64,000 bases of DNA from positions 124,001 through 188,000 of the forward strand of contig NZ_SMSJ01000006.1 in the NCBI RefSeq assembly GCF_004355005.1, in the 5' to 3' direction. Shown one piece after another: positions 60,285 to 64,000 of this stretch (within the stretch, counting starts at the first letter, position 1; each line of letters starts with the position of its first letter). The translations under genes and the position numbers were made by a program. The notes beneath the pieces are model-generated. The model made no database searches, was not told where the DNA came from, and saw only the letters and a list, made by a program, of their open reading frames with translations. This DNA is from Dankookia rubra (lineage in GTDB: Bacteria; Pseudomonadota; Alphaproteobacteria; Acetobacterales; Acetobacteraceae).

Positions 60285-61331
60285 TCAGGCCTGCCAGTCG
60301 GCGATGGCGTCGCGCAGCGCCGTGGCGATGCGGTGCTCGAAGGCAAAACCTGCCGGGCTGTCGAAATGCCCGGGCAGGTGCCATTCGTAGGTGGGATGCG
60401 GGCGGGGGACGCGCAGCGCCACGGCCTCGGGTAGCAGGTGCTCCGTCGCCCCTGGCACGCCCTCGATGGGGTTGTGCAGCAGGAAGAGGCCGAGCCGCGA
60501 CTCCCGCACCCTTCGCCGCAGCGCCGCCAGCAGCCGCTGCGCGAGCGCCGCATCCGGTGCCGCCTCGGTAACCAGGAAGCAGACCCGGAGGGGCACCCCC
60601 GGCGCGGCGCAGGCCCGCTCGAAGCGGCGGGCCAGGATCTCGAGGTCGAGGCGGAGCGGCGCGAGGCCGTCCTCCTCCCATTGCGGGCCGGCATGGTGGT
60701 TCCAGACCGCGCCGCCATCCTGCCGCCGCAGCAGCCGCCGGCCGCTCGGCGTGGTCACCGCATGGATGGCCGAGGGGGGGGCATAGCCGGCCCAGCCTTC
60801 CTCCAGCGCTGCGAGCACCACGGGCAAGTGGTGGGCGGCCAGGGCGAAGGGGTTCAGTGCTTCCATCGCCTGCGGCGTGCTGCGGAAACCCCAGCGGGCC
60901 GGCAGGTTCCAGGGCAGGCAATGCAACCCGAGCGGCAGCAACGGGACCCGGGCCAAGCCGGCGGCCCAGGCCGATTCGCGGAAGGCCTGGCGGGCCTGCG
61001 CGCGCGCCAGCGCCGTCCCCGGTCTCCCCGCGGCCTCCCCGCCGAGGCCGCGCAGCAGGGCGCGTGGCAGGGCGGGCGGGATGCCGACCGCGCCATGCTG
61101 TTCCAGCCGGGCGAACGCCCAGGCGCGCGCCGGAGCGAGTGCCGCGGCGGGCATGCGGTGGGCCAGCGCGGCAATCATCTCCGCCGCCTCCGCCAGGGTC
61201 AGCGCGGCGGCGGCGAAGCGCCGGTCTACCGCCTCCTCGATATGCCGCTGCAGCAGCCGGGCCAGCGGCGCCGGCATCGGCGGCAGGCGAGTCAGGTCCA
61301 GCGCCGCCTGCAGGGCCCGCTCGGCCTCCAT
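60285..61331 (-). CDS. Protein of unknown function, possibly DUF1796-like
   Basis: A 348-residue cytoplasmic protein. The N-terminal 150 residues are Ala-rich and helical. From about 130 on, PLLPLGLHCLPWNLPARWGFR, NPFALAAHH, GAVWNHHAGPQWEEDG and FERACAAPGVPLRVCFLVTEA loosely follow the order of the DUF1796 papain-like peptidase family (Cys, then Pro-Phe, then His). The match is weak and the function is unknown. It converges on the micro-ORF and is divergent from the sulfatase gene (71-bp gap). A G8 run on the plus strand (C8 in the gene) occurs near 60774. Confidence 0.72.
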   Translation of the reverse strand: MEAERALQAALDLTRLPPMPAPLARLLQRHIEEAVDRRFAAAALTLAEAAEMIAALAHRMPAAALAPARAWAFARLEQHGAVGIPPALPRALLRGLGGEAAGRPGTALARAQARQAFRESAWAAGLARVPLLPLGLHCLPWNLPARWGFRSTPQAMEALNPFALAAHHLPVVLAALEEGWAGYAPPSAIHAVTTPSGRRLLRRQDGGAVWNHHAGPQWEEDGLAPLRLDLEILARRFERACAAPGVPLRVCFLVTEAAPDAALAQRLLAALRRRVRESRLGLFLLHNPIEGVPGATEHLLPEAVALRVPRPHPTYEWHLPGHFDSPAGFAFEHRIATALRDAIADWQA

Positions 61332-61402
61332 CGCGCTCAGCCTCGCCAGCCGCGCGCGGCGCGGGCAGACTGCACCGGGGCTGATCGCACCGGGGGAAAG
61401 CC

Positions 61403-63016
61403 ATGATCCGCAACGTCCTGTTCGTCATGTGCGACCAGCTGCGCTGGGACCATCTCTCCTGCGCCGGCCACCCGCACCTGCAGACCCCGAACATCGATGC
61501 CCTGGCGAAGCGCGGCATTCGCTTCCCGAATGCCTTCGTGCAGAGCGGCATCTGCGGCCCGTCGCGGATGTCCTTCTATACCGGGCGCTACGTCTCCTCG
61601 CACGGCTCGACCCACAACCGGGTGCCGCTCTCGGTCGGGGAGGTGACGCTGGGCTGGCACCTGCGCGAGAGCGGCCGGACCCTGGCGCTGGCCGGCAAGA
61701 CCCATGTCCTGCCCGACGCGCACGGGATGCGGCGGCTGGAGCTCGACGGCCAGAACGACCTGTCCACCCTGCTGAAGGAGGGCTGGTTCCGGCTGGTCGA
61801 CCGGCATGACGGCCACCACGGCGAGCCCGACAGCGCCTATGCCGACTGGCTGCGGTCGAAGGGCTATGCCAGCCGTGACCCCTGGACGGATTTCGTCATC
61901 GCCGTCGACGGCCCGGACGGCAAGCCGCTGTCCGGCTGGAAGATGCGCAATGCCTGCTACCCCGCCCGGGTCGCCGAGGCGCATAGCGAGACCGCCTATA
62001 CCACCGACCGCGCGATCGAGTTCCTGGAGCGCCAGGGGGACGACCCCTTCGTGCTGCATCTGTCCTATGTGAAGCCGCATTGGCCCTACATCGCGCCGGC
62101 GCCTTACCACGCCATGTACGGGCCGGAGCACTGCCTGCCAGTAAAGCGGCACGAGGCCGAACGTGGCCCGGGCGCCCACCCGATGGTCCGCGCCTGGCAG
62201 GACGAGGAGGTGGCGCAAAGCTTCCAGCAGGACGTGGCGATCGAGACGGTGCGGCCGACCTACCAGGGGCTGATCCGCCAGGTCGACGACCATCTCGGCC
62301 GGGTCTGGGCGACGCTGGAGACGCTCGGCCGCTGGCAGGACACGCTGGTCATCTTCACCGCCGACCATGGCGACTACCTCGGCGACCACTGGCTGGGCGA
62401 GAAGGAGCTGTTCCACGACTGCGTCCAGCGCGTGCCCATGCTGGTCTACGACCCGACCGTGGCGGCGGACGCGACGCGCGGAACGGCGGACCCCCGGCTG
62501 GTCGAGGCGGTGGACGTGGTACCGACCATCCTCGATGCGCTCGGGCTCGACCCGGCCAGCCATGTGGTGGAGGGACGCTCGCTGGTCCCGGCGCTGCGGG
62601 GCGTGGCCGCGCGGTCGCAGGGCGCCGCGGGCGCAGCGCGTGACGCGCCCGGCGAGGCCTCGGAAGACTGGCGCGACTGCGCCATCAGCGAGCTGGACTG
62701 GACCTTCCGCGGCGCGCGCCGGCGCCTCGGCTATCCCACCGGGCAGCACATGGCCTGGATGGTCCGCACCGATCGCTGGAAATACATCCACTGGACCGGC
62801 GGGCTGAGGCCCCAGCTTTTCGACCTGGTGCAGGATCCGGACGAGTTCCACGACCTCGGCGACGACAGGACATTGGTCGGCGTGCGCGACGCCATGCGGC
62901 ACCGGCTGCTGCAGTGGTTCACCCGGCTGAAGTCGCGCACCACGATCACCTGGGCCGAGGCGGAGCAGCGCACCGACAGCCACAAGAAGGCGGGCGTCTT
63001 CCTCGGCGAGTGGTAG
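61403..63016 (+). CDS. Sulfatase-family hydrolase, possibly phosphonate monoester hydrolase
   Basis: A 537-residue alkaline-phosphatase-superfamily enzyme. Metal ligands start at D11 (MCDQLRWDH). The CGPSRMSFYTGR motif places C51, the residue converted to formylglycine, in a proper C-x-P-S-R context. FTADHGDYLGDHWLGEK holds further metal ligands. The CGPSR form and the following HNRVPLS stretch are also found in phosphonate monoester hydrolases. There is no signal peptide, so it is cytoplasmic, unlike many sulfatases. It starts behind GGGGGAAAG. No formylglycine-generating enzyme gene is nearby. Confidence 0.9.
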   Translation: MIRNVLFVMCDQLRWDHLSCAGHPHLQTPNIDALAKRGIRFPNAFVQSGICGPSRMSFYTGRYVSSHGSTHNRVPLSVGEVTLGWHLRESGRTLALAGKTHVLPDAHGMRRLELDGQNDLSTLLKEGWFRLVDRHDGHHGEPDSAYADWLRSKGYASRDPWTDFVIAVDGPDGKPLSGWKMRNACYPARVAEAHSETAYTTDRAIEFLERQGDDPFVLHLSYVKPHWPYIAPAPYHAMYGPEHCLPVKRHEAERGPGAHPMVRAWQDEEVAQSFQQDVAIETVRPTYQGLIRQVDDHLGRVWATLETLGRWQDTLVIFTADHGDYLGDHWLGEKELFHDCVQRVPMLVYDPTVAADATRGTADPRLVEAVDVVPTILDALGLDPASHVVEGRSLVPALRGVAARSQGAAGAARDAPGEASEDWRDCAISELDWTFRGARRRLGYPTGQHMAWMVRTDRWKYIHWTGGLRPQLFDLVQDPDEFHDLGDDRTLVGVRDAMRHRLLQWFTRLKSRTTITWAEAEQRTDSHKKAGVFLGEW

Positions 63017-63019
63017 TCA

Positions 63020-63046
63020 CCCGCCGGGGAGGGCCTTCCCGGCGGG
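63020..63046. terminator. Bidirectional terminator-like hairpin
   Basis: CCCGCCGGGGA (63020-63030) and TTCCCGGCGGG (63036-63046) pair over 11 bp, one of them G-T, with a 5-nt loop. It lies between the convergent sulfatase and RTX-protein genes. Confidence 0.6.
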
Positions 63047-63084
63047 CGATCCAAAGCAACGCGCCGGACCTCCGGCATGCCGCG

Positions 63085-64000
63085 TCAGTCGGCCCAGACC
63101 TTGTCCTGCACCACGACATGGGCGGTGACGAAGCCCGTATTGTCGTCATAGGCGCCGGGGGCATCGTGGAAGCCGGTGCCGTCCACCACGCCGAGCACCA
63201 GGGTCCGCGCCGCATCCGGCGCCAGGAAGGCCTGGACATGGCCCGTCGCATCCAGCCCGTCGCCGATGAAGAAGGGCTGGTCGATGGCCGGTGCCAGGCT
63301 GCCGAAGACCTCGCCCAAGCTGGTGAAGTCCAGCGTGGCCGGGGCGATATGGCCCGCATCGTGCTCATGCCCGTCGAGGAAGACGCCGACCAGCATGCCG
63401 TTGCTGTGCGCCACCAGGCCGGCCAGGCCAGCGGTCGGGTTGATGGCGGTGCCGGCGCCGGCGTAGAGGTCCGAGCCGTCCGGCCCGGTCGCCATCATGC
63501 CATGCCCGAAGGAGAAGCCGCCGGCGACGTCGGAAATCGTCACCACCCGGCCGGTGCCGGTCCCGAGATCGACCGAGACCGGCGCGGTCGCACCCAGCCC
63601 GGAGACGGTCCCGGCAAAGTCGTAGAGCGCGTCGGTGGCGTGTACCGTCACGTCGGAGGCCGGCGGGTCGGCATGCGTTGCCTCCGGCAGGCTGAAGGAG
63701 GCGAGGTTGGTCACCACGCCGTCAAGCCGGATGAAGGCACGTTCCACGCCGACCAAGTCGAGGTGGAGGGTAGCATTGGTGAAATGCGCCGCCGGATCCT
63801 CGACGACGGTCGAGGTCACGAAGGTCTTCAGCGCCGACAAAGCCAGCCGCACGCTGGGCGTATACTGGTCGCCGTTCAGGGTAATATAGACCGAATCGGT
63901 TCCCGACCCGCCATCGATCTGGTCGTAGGCGAGCGGCGACAGGATCGCATGGATCTGGTCGTTGCCGGCGCCGGCGAAGACCTCGTTGTGGCCGAAGTTG
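63085..64000 (-). CDS. RTX-repeat protein with a C-terminal LecA-like domain (5' end outside window)
   Basis: The frame is open from the right edge, so only the last 305 residues are present. Its first part carries two Ca-binding RTX nonapeptides (GAGNDQIHA, then GGSGTDSVY). After a linker, the last 170 residues contain GLVAHSNGMLVGVFLDG, QPFFIGDGLDATG, TLVLGVVDGTGFHDAPGAYDDNTG and a final strand. That order resembles the PA-IL (LecA) galactose-binding lectin fold, in which the equivalent loop before GxYxxNxG binds calcium. It is probably secreted by a type I system. A GTG at 63852 could be mistaken for a start but lies inside the repeat frame. Confidence 0.82.
   Translation of the reverse strand, partial: NFGHNEVFAGAGNDQIHAILSPLAYDQIDGGSGTDSVYITLNGDQYTPSVRLALSALKTFVTSTVVEDPAAHFTNATLHLDLVGVERAFIRLDGVVTNLASFSLPEATHADPPASDVTVHATDALYDFAGTVSGLGATAPVSVDLGTGTGRVVTISDVAGGFSFGHGMMATGPDGSDLYAGAGTAINPTAGLAGLVAHSNGMLVGVFLDGHEHDAGHIAPATLDFTSLGEVFGSLAPAIDQPFFIGDGLDATGHVQAFLAPDAARTLVLGVVDGTGFHDAPGAYDDNTGFVTAHVVVQDKVWAD

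Overview
The window is gene-dense, very GC-rich DNA with G or C at nearly every third codon position. It looks like the chromosome of a free-living alphaproteobacterium, most likely of the Rhodospirillales/Acetobacteraceae (Roseomonas-like) type. That placement is inferred from the CYP153 alkane hydroxylase cluster, the adjacent psd-pssA pair, a DUF2842-like protein, several Bug-type and LivK-type binding proteins, an HWE-family histidine kinase and a tRNA-Pro with an encoded CCA end. I see no transposase, integrase, CRISPR array, rRNA operon or replication origin.

Layout. 1-4496: the N-terminal part of a molybdenum hydroxylase large subunit, a TetR regulator, and a CYP153 / 2Fe-2S ferredoxin / ferredoxin reductase operon for terminal alkane hydroxylation. 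4752-7131: a CheY-like receiver and a GAF-PAS-PAS-HWE histidine kinase, closed by two terminator-like hairpins. 7273-11845: an acyltransferase-like hydrolase coupled to a fatty acid desaturase, a ureidoglycine aminohydrolase, a cysteine hydrolase and an asparaginase-like protein that lacks a conserved Asp. 11888-16044: sbcC and sbcD. 16116-21743: a DMT exporter, an MBL hydrolase, an HD protein, a hotdog thioesterase, a DUF457 membrane protein, an epimerase and a Bug binding protein. 21802-23695: an Hpt protein next to a sigma54 activator, resembling LuxU/LuxO. 23848-31381: a divergent Bug-like protein with a TTG start, apt, a DUF2842-like protein, tRNA-Pro(CGG), a LOG-family protein, cytochrome c', cytochrome b561, a LysM protein, psd and pssA.

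31495-49423 looks like a catabolic island. A flavin-dependent monooxygenase, two alpha/beta hydrolases and an SDR run on the plus strand. They converge on a complete branched-chain-type ABC transporter (livG-F-H-M) followed by four tandem paralogous substrate-binding proteins. Next to these are a two-subunit family I CoA-transferase-like pair, a CaiB/BaiF CoA-transferase and a protein of unknown function. A large secreted alpha/beta hydrolase and an acyl-CoA-dehydrogenase-fold flavoenzyme follow. The likely theme is uptake, oxidation, hydrolysis and CoA activation of one or several organic acids or cyclic ketones; the substrate cannot be read from the sequence.

51027-54294 is a tightly coupled exported trio: a helical periplasmic protein, an outer-membrane beta-barrel and a di-haem cytochrome c. 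It is preceded by a perfect 7-1-7 palindrome of Fur-box architecture. After a carboxymuconolactone-decarboxylase-family gene comes a second complete liv operon (livH-M-G-F-K, 55054-60057). Just after it is a 25-codon ORF with a 15-nt perfect complement to the 16S rRNA 3' tail. The window ends with an unknown protein, a sulfatase/phosphonate monoester hydrolase and the C-terminal part of an RTX-repeat protein with a LecA-like domain.
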